Source: JAJEEA01 sp965243615
GTDB lineage: Bacteria > Acidobacteriota > Vicinamibacteria > Vicinamibacterales > UBA8438
Reading direction: 5' to 3'
DNA length: 64,000 nucleotides
NCBI GenBank assembly: GCA_965243615.1
Contig: CBDEVO010000003.1
Coordinates: 5,146,001 to 5,210,000 of the forward strand
Below the pieces are notes generated by a model that saw only the letters and a list, made by a program, of their open reading frames with translations, was not told the origin of the DNA and did not search any database. Of the stretch, positions 42,618 to 51,652 are shown piece after piece. The position numbers were made by a program, and so were the translations under genes. The first letter of the stretch is position 1, and each line of letters opens with the position of its first letter.

Positions 42618-42639
42618 TTGTACTAGATAATAGGTACAA
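42618..42639 (-). promoter_or_regulatory. Candidate GntR operator overlapping the promoter
   Basis: TTGTAC (42618-42623) and GTACAA (42634-42639) are perfect 6-bp inverted repeats separated by ten bases. The spacer contains an AT-rich TATTAT -10-like hexamer on the minus strand. GTAC-type half-sites are typical of YtrA-subfamily operators. Confidence 0.6.
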
Positions 42640-42884
42640 TTACAACCCCGGCACGCAAGCCTGGTCGAGCAGCAGGCGTTCGTCGGGTCGGAGTCGTCGC
42701 GAACGCGGCCGTCCGGCCTCCCGCCCTCGATGTCCGGCGCTCGACGCGAGCCGCGGTGCGATCCTCGATGGCCGCGGTTCGGTTGACCGACCTCGTGGGG
42801 TCGCCGCTGTCGGTGAACGGCGCTGCGCGAGGATCTCCACCCGCCTCCACTCGCCGACCCTGTTCGTCGTGTTAGGCTCACGAG

Positions 42885-43202
42885 ATGGACCTGATCGTCG
42901 CGCATGCGCTGCCCGCCGCTCCCCTCGACGCGCTGCGCGAACTGGCTCGTGGCGAGGTCGAGCTCGAACGGTTGTGTCGAGAACGGATTGCATCGGCTCG
43001 GGCCGCAGGGGCCACCTGGGAACAGATCGGGGCCGCGCTCGGGATGACCCGACAGGCCGCGCGGGAGCTCTTCACCCGCGACGCCCGCAGGGCAATCGAC
43101 GACAACAGCGACGCTCACGAGCCGCCCCTCGGCGAGATCGAGGCCGTCGAACTGGCGGTAGAAGAGGTGCGGGCCGTTCGATGCCGACGCATCGGGCGTT
43201 GA
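42885..43202 (+). CDS. Helix-turn-helix antitoxin-like protein upstream of a PIN gene
   Basis: 105 residues. A helix-turn-helix is visible at about 42-65: GATWEQIGAALGMTRQAARELFTR. The preceding helix (PLDALRELARGEVELERLCRERI) resembles the dimer region of small regulators that precede PIN toxins. TAGGCT at 42873-42878 lies six bases before the ATG, with no ribosome-binding site, suggesting a leaderless message. Its likely partner just downstream is interrupted by an amber codon. Confidence 0.65.
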   Translation: MDLIVAHALPAAPLDALRELARGEVELERLCRERIASARAAGATWEQIGAALGMTRQAARELFTRDARRAIDDNSDAHEPPLGEIEAVELAVEEVRAVRCRRIGR

Positions 43203-43212
43203 GCATGCCGGC

Positions 43213-43623
43213 GTGAAGGTCGTCATCGACGCCAACGTATTCGTGTCGGCGGCCATTCAACGTGGACCGTCACGCCGCATCGTCGACGCCTAGCTGGCAG
43301 GCGATTCGTTCGGGGTGGTGGCGTGCCCCCGGTTGCTGGCCGAGGTTCGCGAAGTCCTGACGAAGCGTCCACGGCTGCGCCGCTGGATCGAGCTCCCGGT
43401 TGCCGAGTTGTTCGTCGACCGGCTCGCCGCCACCCTCGAGCTGGTGCCGGATCCCGGCGACGTTGCGGGTCACACCCGTGATCCGGGTGATGACTATCTG
43501 ATCACGCTTGCCCGCTTGAATCGGGCCGCGTTCATCGTCTCAGGCGATCGCGATCTGATCGAGTGGAAACCGCAACGCCCACCCGTTCTCACACCCGCCG
43601 CGTTCGCGGATCTCATCCTGTGA
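43213..43623 (+). pseudogene. PIN-domain toxin (COG1569-like) with premature amber stop
   Basis: From GTG 43213 the frame reads VKVVIDANVFVSAAIQRGPSRRIVDA, then TAG at 43291-43293 (codon 27). It continues in the same frame with the rest of a PIN protein: FGVVACPRLLAEVREVL, ITLARLNRAAFIVSGDRDLIEW, ending at 43623. The acidic residues D6, E in LLAEV and D in SGDRDL are all kept. A single substitution therefore appears to separate it from a full 136-residue toxin. A paralogue relic lies at 45271-45360. Confidence 0.8.
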
Positions 43624-43808
43624 CGTTCGGGTGCTCCGCATCCGAAGTCGACGTCGTGGACCGTCATCACAGGAGCGGGTGTGCCGGCCACTGCACACCG
43701 TCTCGCTGAACGCGCACAGCGCCGATCGTTCACCTCCGATCACCGCCCCCTCGTTGGCCGGACGAGCGCGGCTGGACCGCCGTCGCTCGGACTTCCGCCA
43801 ATTCGACG

Positions 43809-45119
43809 CTACAAGTCGCGCAGATGCTGGGCGTAGTACAGCGGCCACGTCTCGAGCGGACCATCGCCGTCGCCGCCGAGGTCACCGACGAGCTTGATGG
43901 CGCGGTGCGGCTCGTACCGCGCGATGTACGAGCGCAGGCTGCGGGCGCGGGTGCGGCTGCCGCTCTTGACCTCGACGGGGACGATCGACCCGTCGCGGGC
44001 CCGGTGCAGGAACTCCACCTCCGCCTGGGCGTGCTCCCACGCGAACGTGGGATACGCCACGCGGGCGCTCAGCTCGGTCTGCACGAAGTTCTCGGCGACG
44101 TAGCCCTTGAAGGCAAAGTCCTGCGCATGCTGGTCGGCATAGGTGAGGCCCAGCATGTGCCCGAGCAGCCCCACGTCGAACAGGTACAGCTTGAAGATGT
44201 TCTCCCGCGCCTGCGCCCGGAGCGGCACGCTCGGCCGGCCCCTGACGGGATGGCACTTGCGGACCAGCTTCGCCGCCTCCAACCAGTCGATGGGGCCGCG
44301 CAGCTCGCGGTAGCGCCGCTTGCGCTCGATCGCGTCGCGGAACCGGAAGCGCTGCACCGACCCGTCACCGCTGGCCGCGAGCTGCCGCGGCACGTTCGAG
44401 AACACCGCGTCGATGTGTTGCGCGGGGAGCTTGCCGGCGTACTTCCCGAAGTGGCGCCGATAGCCGTCGACGAGCTCCCGGTGAATCCGGCCGACCCCCT
44501 CGGCCCGCTCGCGGACGGTGCCGGGCGCCTCGAACCAGTGCGCCACCGCCTCGGGCGTCCCCCCGACGAAGTAGTAGTCGAGCAGCAGGGGCCAGAGCCG
44601 CCCGTGGACCGCCTCGCCGCGCCGGCGCTCGCGGAACGCCTGAAGCAGCCGCGGGCGCCCGGCCGCCATCAGGAACTCCTCGAAGCACAGCGGGAACATC
44701 TCCACCTGCCGGACCTTCCCGACCGGGAACGACTCGAGCAGCCCGACGTTGGAGCCGGAAGCGCACACGAACGCCTGGGGCAGGGACTCGGCGAAGTACT
44801 TGAGAGAGTCGACGGCGGGCTGGCACTCGCCCACCTCGTCGAAGAAGACGAGGTCGCGCTCGACGTCGACGTCGGCGTCGACGTGCAGCTCGAGGTTCGA
44901 GACGATCGCCCCGGGGTCGAGGCTGTCCGCGAACAGCCGGCCGAGCCCCGGCTCGCGCCGGAAGTCGAGCCGATGGACCCGCCGGAACTCCCGGGGTCCG
45001 AAGATGCGGTCGATCAGCCAGGTCTTGCCGACCTGACGCGCGCCGTCGATCAGCAGCGGCTTGCGGACGGGTTCCCGCCGCCATGCCTGGAGGTCGCCGA
45101 GCAGTAGACGCTGCAGCAT
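43809..45119 (-). CDS. AAA_14/DUF4143 ATP-binding protein (second copy)
   Basis: 436 residues. Walker A GARQVGKT (26-33), Walker B LVFFDEVGE, sensor ASGSN, and YYFVGGTPEAV in the lid region. The C-terminal DUF4143 domain has AYPTFAWEHAQAEVEFLHR followed by VPVEVKSG, the PD-(D/E)XK-like pair. It is a distant relative of the protein at 29611, so not a recent duplication. An unusually AT-rich stretch (45178-45240) lies upstream, and decayed PIN genes flank it on both sides. Confidence 0.87.
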   Translation of the reverse strand: MLQRLLLGDLQAWRREPVRKPLLIDGARQVGKTWLIDRIFGPREFRRVHRLDFRREPGLGRLFADSLDPGAIVSNLELHVDADVDVERDLVFFDEVGECQPAVDSLKYFAESLPQAFVCASGSNVGLLESFPVGKVRQVEMFPLCFEEFLMAAGRPRLLQAFRERRRGEAVHGRLWPLLLDYYFVGGTPEAVAHWFEAPGTVRERAEGVGRIHRELVDGYRRHFGKYAGKLPAQHIDAVFSNVPRQLAASGDGSVQRFRFRDAIERKRRYRELRGPIDWLEAAKLVRKCHPVRGRPSVPLRAQARENIFKLYLFDVGLLGHMLGLTYADQHAQDFAFKGYVAENFVQTELSARVAYPTFAWEHAQAEVEFLHRARDGSIVPVEVKSGSRTRARSLRSYIARYEPHRAIKLVGDLGGDGDGPLETWPLYYAQHLRDL

Positions 45120-45504
45120 CCGGAGCGGGCCTCCGCCGGTCGGTCCTCCCGGTAGAGAGTAGCACCCATCAAGGTCCGGATTCTACACTTTTATCAACAC
45201 AAAAATACCCAAAAAGCCAATTTAGAAGACTTAAACAACCGGACCGGATGCCCGCTGCAGTCGAGCGTGTCGGCGTGAGAGTGTGGTCGATGCCAACGTA
45301 TTGGTGTCGGCGACGATCCACAACGGACCGTCACGGCGGCTCGTCGATCTAATCCTGTAGCCGGAATCGCGACTCGCCGGGACGACTTCCCTTGGCGTGG
45401 CCGCTGCTCGGGGTCTGCCCGCTGAACCACAGGTCGCGCACGAGTTCATCGGTGCACTGTCCGAGTCGCTCCGATGGCAGCCGGTAACGAGTTCTGCGCG
45501 GAAG
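45120..45504. other. Intergenic region with AT-rich island
   Basis: Holds the PIN relic and, at 45178-45240, a strongly AT-rich patch unlike the surrounding DNA. The patch probably contains the promoter of the AAA_14/DUF4143 gene on the minus strand and may mark foreign DNA. Confidence 0.45.
45271..45360 (+). pseudogene. Relic of a PIN-domain toxin
   Basis: VDANVLVSATIHNGPSRRLVDLIL followed by TAG (45358-45360) matches the start of the PIN gene at 43213 closely (DANVFVSAAIQRGPSRRIVD). The expected GTG start at 45274 is out of frame with it by one base. Only faint similarity continues beyond the stop. Confidence 0.7.
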
Positions 45505-46101
45505 TCAGGCTTCCGGCCAGATCCTGAACCGCAACTTGTCGCGAAGCCCGGGCGCGTTCTCCGCCAGCAACCGCTGCAGTCTTCGCATGCCGGTTCTGGT
45601 GAAGGACACCTGCTGCAGGTACCCCAGCAACAACAGTTCGAACGAAGCCGACTCCAGCCAGTCGACCTCCTCCCTGAATCCGAACATGGCGAGCGCCCCG
45701 GTGCGTTCGAGAAACCTGTTCAGCTCACGGCCGTGCACGTCGAGGGTGTCGCACGACCCGAAGTGAACGACCCGCCCCCTGCAACGACCCTCGAGCTGCC
45801 CCGCCAACTCGGCCAGTCCGAGCTGGACACTCCGTCCCTCTCCGACCGAGATGCTGCCGGGTTCCCCGTGGAAGCCCAGGTAGAGAATCGGATGACTGGC
45901 GAAGGAGCTTGCGGTCCACTTCCTCAGATAGAAGTCGAACTCCTCACGCGTCCCGACGTCGTGGTGAAGATAGGGTGTCTCGTAGTCACGCAGGGTGTGC
46001 AGCAGACGCAACACCGGCTCCATGGAGGTCTTGTCCCTGACTCCCCACCAATCGGCCTCCAGACAGAAAACGCCCTTCTTCTGATCCGCCCTCTTTCTCA
46101 T
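45505..46101 (-). CDS. DUF6642-family protein with caspase/CHAT-like motifs
   Basis: 198 residues from ATG 46101 (GGGGAGC upstream); the frame opens earlier at 46143. Recognised as DUF6642 by KKGVFCLEADWW, ILYLGFHGEPG, VVHFGSCDTL and EEVDWLESASFELLLL. The pairing of His78 in GFHG and Cys117 in GSCDT is that of CHAT/caspase-like cysteine peptidases (HG...GxC). Protease activity is an inference. It is a stand-alone domain with no sensor attached. It lies 51 bp downstream of an oxidoreductase gene on the same strand, and an AAA_14/DUF4143 gene lies beyond. Confidence 0.68.
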   Translation of the reverse strand: MRKRADQKKGVFCLEADWWGVRDKTSMEPVLRLLHTLRDYETPYLHHDVGTREEFDFYLRKWTASSFASHPILYLGFHGEPGSISVGEGRSVQLGLAELAGQLEGRCRGRVVHFGSCDTLDVHGRELNRFLERTGALAMFGFREEVDWLESASFELLLLGYLQQVSFTRTGMRRLQRLLAENAPGLRDKLRFRIWPEA

Positions 46102-46152
46102 GCTCCCCTGCTCCCGCAACCCACCACGCTCGGCGACCGACAACCCGAAGAA

Positions 46153-47331
46153 CTAACGCGCCGGCACGCGGGTCCACTTGCGGTCCGACCGGGCGCTCTC
46201 GAGCAGGGCCTCGATGAACAGCATGCCTCGCAGGCCGTCGTCGACGGTCGGGAAGTCGAGGGCCAGCGGGTCGGGCTTCGCGCCGGCGAGGCGGGCGCGG
46301 ATAGTGTCGGCGGCGTTGCGGTAAACGTTGGCGAAGGCGCCGAGGAACGCCTCGGGATGACCTGCCGGCAGGTGCGTCGCCCGCGCCGCGGCGGGGCTCT
46401 TCGCGGCGACGTAGCCCGAGCCGCGCGTCCAGATCTCGACCGGCCCGTCGTTCGACCGGACGCGGAGCGTGTTCGGGTCCTCCTGGTGCCACTCCAGGCC
46501 CTTCTTTTCGCCGTAGACCCGGAGCGTGAGGGCGTTCTCCTCCCCCACCGACACCTGGCTGGCGTGCAGCACCCCCCGCGCGCCCTTCTGGAACCGCACC
46601 AGCACGTTGCCGTCGTCGTCGAGGCGGCGCCCCCGGACGAAGGTCGTCAGGTCGGCGCACAGCTCGACGATGCGCAGGCCGGTGACGTACTCCGCGAGGT
46701 TCTCGGCGTGGGTGCCGATGTCGCCCATGCAGCCGGCGCCCCCGCTGCGCCGGGGGTCGGTGCGCCACTCGGCCTGCTTCATGCCGGTCCGCTCGAGGCG
46801 GGTGGCGAGCCAGCCCTGCGGGTACTCGACGACCACCTTGCGCAACCGCCCGAGGTCGCCCGCACGCACGAGGTCGCGAGCGAGCTTCACCATGGGATAG
46901 CCGGTGTAGTTGTGGGTCAGTGCGAAGACGCGGCGGCTCTTGCGGACGATCTGGCGCAACTCGCGCGCCTCGTCCGCCGTGAACGTCATCGGCTTGTCGC
47001 AGACGACGTGGAACCCGGCCTCGAGGAACGCCTTGGCGACGGGAAAGTGGACGTGGTTCGGGGTGACGATGGACACGAAGTCGATGCGCTCGCCGTCGGG
47101 CCGCGCCCGCTCGCCGTCGACCATGGCGGCGTACGAGGCGTAGGCGCGCTCGGGATCCAGCCCCAGCTCGGCCCCCTTCTCCCGCGAGCGGGCAGCGTCG
47201 GACGCGAACGCCCCCGCCACCAGCGCCACGTCGCCGTCGATGCAGGCGGCCCGGCGATGGACGTCTCCGATGAACGCCCCGGGGCCGCCCCCCACCATGC
47301 CCATGCGCAGTCGTCGTACCGTGGTCCCCAT
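46153..47331 (-). CDS. Gfo/Idh/MocA-family oxidoreductase
   Basis: 392 residues from ATG 47331. Rossmann domain with GMVGGGPGAFIG, then IVTPNHVHFPVAKAFLEAGFHVVCDKPMT (the family's E/DKP motif, here DKP), followed by the alpha/beta C-terminal domain with GCMGDIGTHAENLAEYVTG. NAD(P)-dependent sugar or cyclitol dehydrogenases and 3-keto-glycoside enzymes belong here. No export signal, so cytoplasmic. It follows the sugar isomerase/epimerase gene on the same strand. The junction between the two carries a 107-bp tandem duplication. Confidence 0.9.
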   Translation of the reverse strand: MGTTVRRLRMGMVGGGPGAFIGDVHRRAACIDGDVALVAGAFASDAARSREKGAELGLDPERAYASYAAMVDGERARPDGERIDFVSIVTPNHVHFPVAKAFLEAGFHVVCDKPMTFTADEARELRQIVRKSRRVFALTHNYTGYPMVKLARDLVRAGDLGRLRKVVVEYPQGWLATRLERTGMKQAEWRTDPRRSGGAGCMGDIGTHAENLAEYVTGLRIVELCADLTTFVRGRRLDDDGNVLVRFQKGARGVLHASQVSVGEENALTLRVYGEKKGLEWHQEDPNTLRVRSNDGPVEIWTRGSGYVAAKSPAAARATHLPAGHPEAFLGAFANVYRNAADTIRARLAGAKPDPLALDFPTVDDGLRGMLFIEALLESARSDRKWTRVPAR

Positions 47332-47484
47332 GTCTACTCCTCGAACGCGGCGCCTAACACCACCGCCGACGGCTCGATGAACGCCCCCGGACCGCCCCCA
47401 CCATGCCCATGCACGGTCGTGGGCGCAGCAAGGGCCATGCCTACTCCTCGAACGCGGCGTCGAACGCCACCGTCGACGGCTCGA
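47271..47484. repeat. Degenerate 107-bp tandem duplication at a gene junction
   Basis: The segment holding the 5' end of the oxidoreductase (GGGPGAFI codons) and the 3' end of the isomerase (AAFEE-stop) occurs twice. TGAACGCCCC is at 47271 and 47378; CTACTCCTCGAACGCGGCG is at 47334 and 47441. The extra copy is diverged and encodes only scraps of each protein. Confidence 0.85.
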
Positions 47485-48430
47485 AGTCGGCGTCCTTGAC
47501 GAACTCGCACGACTCGCGGGCCCCGTGCTCGCGGTCCATGCCCGAGTCCTCCCACTCGACCGAGAGCGGCCCCGCGTAGCCGATGCGGTTCAGGGCGCGG
47601 ATGATCGCCTCGAAGTCGACGTCGCCCCGCCCGACCGAACGGAAGTCCCAGCCCCGGTCCGCCGCCCCGAACGGCAGGTGGGACGAGAGCAGGCCGGTGC
47701 GCCCGTCGAGGGTGACGGCGGCGTCCTTCATGTGCACGTGGTAGATGCGGTCGGAGAACTCGCCGATGAACCGGGCCGGCTCCATCCCCTGCCACTGCAG
47801 GTGGCTGGGGTCGAAGTTGAAGCCGAACGCCTCGCGCCGGCCGACGGCGTCGAGGGCCCGGTGGGCGCTGACGATGTCGAACGCGATCTCGGTAGGGTGC
47901 ACCTCGAGGGCGAACCGGACCCCGCACTCGTCGAACACGTCGAGAATGGGGTTCCACAGCTCGGCGAAGCGCCGGTAGCCGGCCTCGATGGTCTCCTCGG
48001 ACACCGGCGGGAACGAGTAGAGCAGGTGCCAGATGGGCGAGCCCGTGAACCCGCACACGACGTCGAGCCCGAGGTTGCGGGCGGCGCGGGCGGTGTTCTT
48101 CATGGTGTCCACGGCCCACGCCCGCTTCGCCTCGGGGTCGCCGTGCACCGCCTCGGGGGCGAACGCGTCGGACCGTTCGTCGTTCGGGTCGCAGACGAGC
48201 TGGCCGGCGAGGTGGTGCGAGATCGCCCAGCAGCCGAGCCCGTGCTCGGCCAGCAGGGCATGGCGCCCGTCGCAGTAGGCCTGGTCGACGGCGGCGCGGT
48301 CGACGTCGAGGTGGTCTCCCCAGCACGCCAGCTCCAGCCCGTCGAACCCGAACCCCTTCGCCTTCGGGGCCAGCTCGGCCAGCGGCAGGTCGGCCCATTG
48401 TCCCGTGAACAGCGTTACCTTTCGCGCCAT
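47441..48430 (-). CDS. Sugar phosphate isomerase/epimerase (xylose isomerase-like TIM barrel)
   Basis: 329 residues. TIM-barrel signatures: FGFDGLELACWGDHLDVDRA, CDGRHALLAEHGLGCWAISHHLAGQLVCD, FALEVHPTEIAFD (metal-ligand Glu), FNFDPSHLQWQGM (Asp, His), IYHVHMKDA (His) and LSVEWEDSGMD (Glu). These are the metal ligands of the AP_endonuc_2/IolE-like family. Transcribed with the following Gfo/Idh gene and divergently from the SSS transporter, consistent with a sugar or inositol catabolic cluster. Confidence 0.9.
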   Translation of the reverse strand: MARKVTLFTGQWADLPLAELAPKAKGFGFDGLELACWGDHLDVDRAAVDQAYCDGRHALLAEHGLGCWAISHHLAGQLVCDPNDERSDAFAPEAVHGDPEAKRAWAVDTMKNTARAARNLGLDVVCGFTGSPIWHLLYSFPPVSEETIEAGYRRFAELWNPILDVFDECGVRFALEVHPTEIAFDIVSAHRALDAVGRREAFGFNFDPSHLQWQGMEPARFIGEFSDRIYHVHMKDAAVTLDGRTGLLSSHLPFGAADRGWDFRSVGRGDVDFEAIIRALNRIGYAGPLSVEWEDSGMDREHGARESCEFVKDADFEPSTVAFDAAFEE

Positions 48431-48586
48431 CGTTCGCCTCGTCTCCTTCCGTCGCGGCGGGAACCGGCGGCCGCCCGCCCGCGGGCGCCGGTGCGCCGCG
48501 CGGCATTGTCATATCACAAGCGCCGCCCCGGCGGCGCCCGGTCCCGGTAAGATCGACGCGCTTCACCGCGGGAGGGAGACCGCCTG

Positions 48587-50188
48587 ATGAGGTTCGCCGC
48601 TCTGGACTGGGTCGTCGTCGGGGCGTACTTCGCGGCCCTGCTGGGCATCGCCGCGTGGGTCGCCCGCCGGCGCCAGCAGACCGCCGCCGACTACTTCCTC
48701 GCAGGCCGGCACGTGGGCTGGTTCGCCATCGGCGCGTCGCTCTTCGCCTCGAACATCGGCTCCGAGCACGTCGTCGGCCTCGCCGGCTCGGGGGCCAGCA
48801 CCGGCATGGTGCTGGGGCACTACGAGCTGCACTCGTGGATCATCCTCCTCCTCGGCTGGGTGTTCGTGCCGTTCTACCTGCGCAGCGGCGTGTTCACGAT
48901 GCCCGAGTTCCTCGAGCGCCGCTACGACGGGCGCAGCCGCTGGTTCCTGTCGGTGGTCATGCTGGTGGGCTACGTCCTCACCAAGGTGTCGGTGACCGTG
49001 TACGCGGGCGGCGTGATGCTGCAGGGGCTGATGGGCCTCGACTTCTGGACGGGGGCGGCGGCGGTGGTCGTGCTGACCGGCGTCTACACCGTCCTCGGCG
49101 GCCTGCGCGCGGTGGTCTACACCGAGGCCCTGCAGGCGTTCGTCCTCGTCGGCGGCTCGGCCGCCGTCACCGTGTTCGGGCTCGCGGAGATCGGCGGCTG
49201 GGGCGAGCTGCGGCAGTCGGTGGGGGGCGAGCTGTTCGACATGTGGAAGCCCCTCGACCACCCCGAGTTCCCGTGGCTCGGCATGCTGCTGACCCCGCCC
49301 ATCGTCGGCCTCTGGTACTGGTGCACCGACCAGTACATCGTGCAGCGGGTGCTGGCCGCCGAGGACGAGGCCACCGCGCGCCGGGGAGCCATCTGGGGGG
49401 CGTGGCTGAAGCTGTCGGCGGTGTTCCTGTTCATCGTACCGGGGATGATCGCGCTGGGCCTCGCCAACCGGGGCCGCCTCGACCTCGCCGAGGCCGACCA
49501 GGCCCTGCCGGTCCTCGTCAACGCGGTGCTGCCGGTGGGCCTGCGCGGCCTCGTCGCGGCGGGCCTGCTCGCGGCCCTGATGAGCTCGCTCGCGGCCGTC
49601 TTCAACTCGTGCTCGACCCTGTTCACGATGGACGTCTACCGCAAGGTGCGCCCCGCCGCGAGCGGGGCCGAGCTCGTGCGGGTGGGGCGCTGGGGCACCC
49701 TCGCGGTCGTCGGGCTCGGCATCGCGTGGATTCCCGTCATGCAGGTCCTCGCGACGGGGCTCTACACCTACCTGCAGAACGTGCAGGCGTACATCGCCCC
49801 GCCCATCGCCGCGGTGTTCCTCCTGGGGCTGCTGTGGAACCGGGTGAACGCCACCGGGGCCATCACCACCCTGGTGGCGGGGTTCGTCCTGGGAATGGCG
49901 AAGCTGCTGCTCGAGCTGCGGGCCGACGCGCTCTCCGGCCCCCTCGAGTGGCTGGCCGGGGTGAACTTCCTCTACTTCGGCTTCGCCCTGTTCGTCGTCT
50001 GCGTGCTGCTTCTGGTCGTGGTCAGCCTCGCCACCGAGCGGCCGGACCCGGCGCGCCTGCGGGGGCTAACGTTCGGCGCCCCGCAAACCGAGGACGCCCC
50101 GCGCGAGCGGACGTGGACTACGGGGGACATCGTGCAGTCCGCCGCCATCGTCCTCATCGTGGTGGCGGTGCTGATCTACTTCAGTTGA
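48587..50188 (+). CDS. Sodium:solute symporter (SSS/SGLT type)
   Basis: 533 residues with about 13-14 hydrophobic segments and a GGAGGGAG site before ATG 48587. SSS signatures: ASNIGSEHVVGLAGSGA, GGLRAVVYTEALQAF (the family signature 2 region) and SSLAAVFNSCSTLFTMDVY. Most similar in pattern to the SGLT sugar/inositol subgroup. It probably imports a sugar or cyclitol for the flanking Gfo/Idh and isomerase genes, with which it shares a divergent promoter region. Confidence 0.92.
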   Translation: MRFAALDWVVVGAYFAALLGIAAWVARRRQQTAADYFLAGRHVGWFAIGASLFASNIGSEHVVGLAGSGASTGMVLGHYELHSWIILLLGWVFVPFYLRSGVFTMPEFLERRYDGRSRWFLSVVMLVGYVLTKVSVTVYAGGVMLQGLMGLDFWTGAAAVVVLTGVYTVLGGLRAVVYTEALQAFVLVGGSAAVTVFGLAEIGGWGELRQSVGGELFDMWKPLDHPEFPWLGMLLTPPIVGLWYWCTDQYIVQRVLAAEDEATARRGAIWGAWLKLSAVFLFIVPGMIALGLANRGRLDLAEADQALPVLVNAVLPVGLRGLVAAGLLAALMSSLAAVFNSCSTLFTMDVYRKVRPAASGAELVRVGRWGTLAVVGLGIAWIPVMQVLATGLYTYLQNVQAYIAPPIAAVFLLGLLWNRVNATGAITTLVAGFVLGMAKLLLELRADALSGPLEWLAGVNFLYFGFALFVVCVLLLVVVSLATERPDPARLRGLTFGAPQTEDAPRERTWTTGDIVQSAAIVLIVVAVLIYFS

Positions 50189-50299
50189 GCCGGGAGCGGC
50201 GGCGCACGGGGCGCGGCGGATGACAAGCCGAGGGTCGCCGGATTATCCTTGGTCCCGCAATCCGCCCCGACGTGATCCAGCCGACCGATGGAGAGTGCC

Positions 50300-51652
50300 A
50301 TGAGCCTGTCGAGACGCCGCTTCCTCCAGACCTCCGCCACCGGCGCCGTGGGCGCGAGCGCCGCGCTGTGGACGCCGCCCGCCTACGCCGCGGGCCGGCA
50401 GGCGACCGCCCCGAGCGACCGCATCGTCATCGGCGCCATCGGCGTCAACGGCATGGGGTTCTCGAACGTGCGCTCGCTGCTGCGGCAGCCGGGGGTAGAG
50501 TGCGCCGCCCTCTGCGACGTCGACCCGAGCGTGCTCGAGCGGCGGGCCGGCGACCTCGAGGAGATGGGCGGCAAGCGGCCGGCCCTCTACGCCGACCACC
50601 GGGCCCTGCTCGAGAACGGCGACCTCGACGCGGTGGTCATCGGCACCCCCGACCACTGGCACTGCCTGCAGATGGTCGACGCCTGCGCCGCCGGCAAGGA
50701 CGTCTACGTGGAGAAGCCGCTCGCCAACTCGATCTACGAGTGCCAGGTCATGACCACCGCCGCCCGCCACTACGGCCGCGTCGTGCAGTGCGGGCAGTGG
50801 CAGCGCAGCGGGCCGCACTGGACCGAGGCCATCGAGTTCGTTCACGGCGGGGCGCTGGGGCGCATCCGCAGCGTGCGGGCGTGGGCCTACATGAACTGGC
50901 TGCCCCCGGTGCCCGACGTCCCCGACAGCGAGCCGCCCGAGGGCGTCGACTACGACCGGTGGCTCGGCCCCGCCCCGGAGCGGCCGTTCAACCCCAACCG
51001 CTTCCACTTCAACTTCCGGTGGTTCTGGGACTACGCGGGCGGGCTGATGACCGACTGGGGCGTCCACATCATCGACATCGTGCTGTGGGGCATGCAGGCC
51101 GAGGCGCCGCGCAGCGTCGTCGCGAGCGGCGGCAAGTTCGCCTATCCCGACGACGACCAGGAGACCCCCGACACGATGACCGCCCTCTACGAGTTCGACG
51201 ACTTCCTGATGACCTGGGAGCACGCCACCGGCATCGAGCTCGGACCGTTCCAGCGCGCGCACGGGGTGGCGTTCGTCGGCAACAACGGCACGCTCGTGGT
51301 CGACCGCCGGGGCTGGGAGCTCTACCCCGAGGAGAAGCTCGAGAACCGGCGGCCGGTCGGCTACAAGATGCCGGGGCGGCCGCCCGTCGTGGCCAACCCG
51401 GCCCAGCGGGGGCTCGACCAGCACACCGAGAACTTCATCGCGTGCATGCGCTCGCGCGAGCAGCCGGTCTGCAACGCCGACGTCGCGAGCCTCGCCGCCG
51501 TGAACGCCCATCTCGGGAACATCGCGTTCCGCACCGGCGGCAAGGTCGTGTGGGACGCGAAGAAGCAGATGTTCGAGGGCGAGGCCGACAGCCCCGCCAA
51601 CGCGATGCTGAAGACGCCGTACCGCGCGCCCTGGACGCTGCCCCGGGTGTAG
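50300..51652 (+). CDS. Tat-exported Gfo/Idh/MocA-family oxidoreductase
   Basis: 450 residues from ATG 50300 (GGAGAG five bases upstream). Tat signal SRRRFLQTSATGAVG, then IVIGAIGVNGMGFSNV, CDVDPSV, VIGTPDHWHCLQMVDACAAGKDVYVEKPLAN (EKP motif) and GGLMTDWGVHIIDIVLWGM. Exported Gfo/Idh enzymes of this kind carry their cofactor through Tat and are known as glycoside-active oxidoreductases. The next gene is a DUF1080 protein, the usual neighbour in 3-keto-glycoside pathways. Confidence 0.9.
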   Translation: MSLSRRRFLQTSATGAVGASAALWTPPAYAAGRQATAPSDRIVIGAIGVNGMGFSNVRSLLRQPGVECAALCDVDPSVLERRAGDLEEMGGKRPALYADHRALLENGDLDAVVIGTPDHWHCLQMVDACAAGKDVYVEKPLANSIYECQVMTTAARHYGRVVQCGQWQRSGPHWTEAIEFVHGGALGRIRSVRAWAYMNWLPPVPDVPDSEPPEGVDYDRWLGPAPERPFNPNRFHFNFRWFWDYAGGLMTDWGVHIIDIVLWGMQAEAPRSVVASGGKFAYPDDDQETPDTMTALYEFDDFLMTWEHATGIELGPFQRAHGVAFVGNNGTLVVDRRGWELYPEEKLENRRPVGYKMPGRPPVVANPAQRGLDQHTENFIACMRSREQPVCNADVASLAAVNAHLGNIAFRTGGKVVWDAKKQMFEGEADSPANAMLKTPYRAPWTLPRV

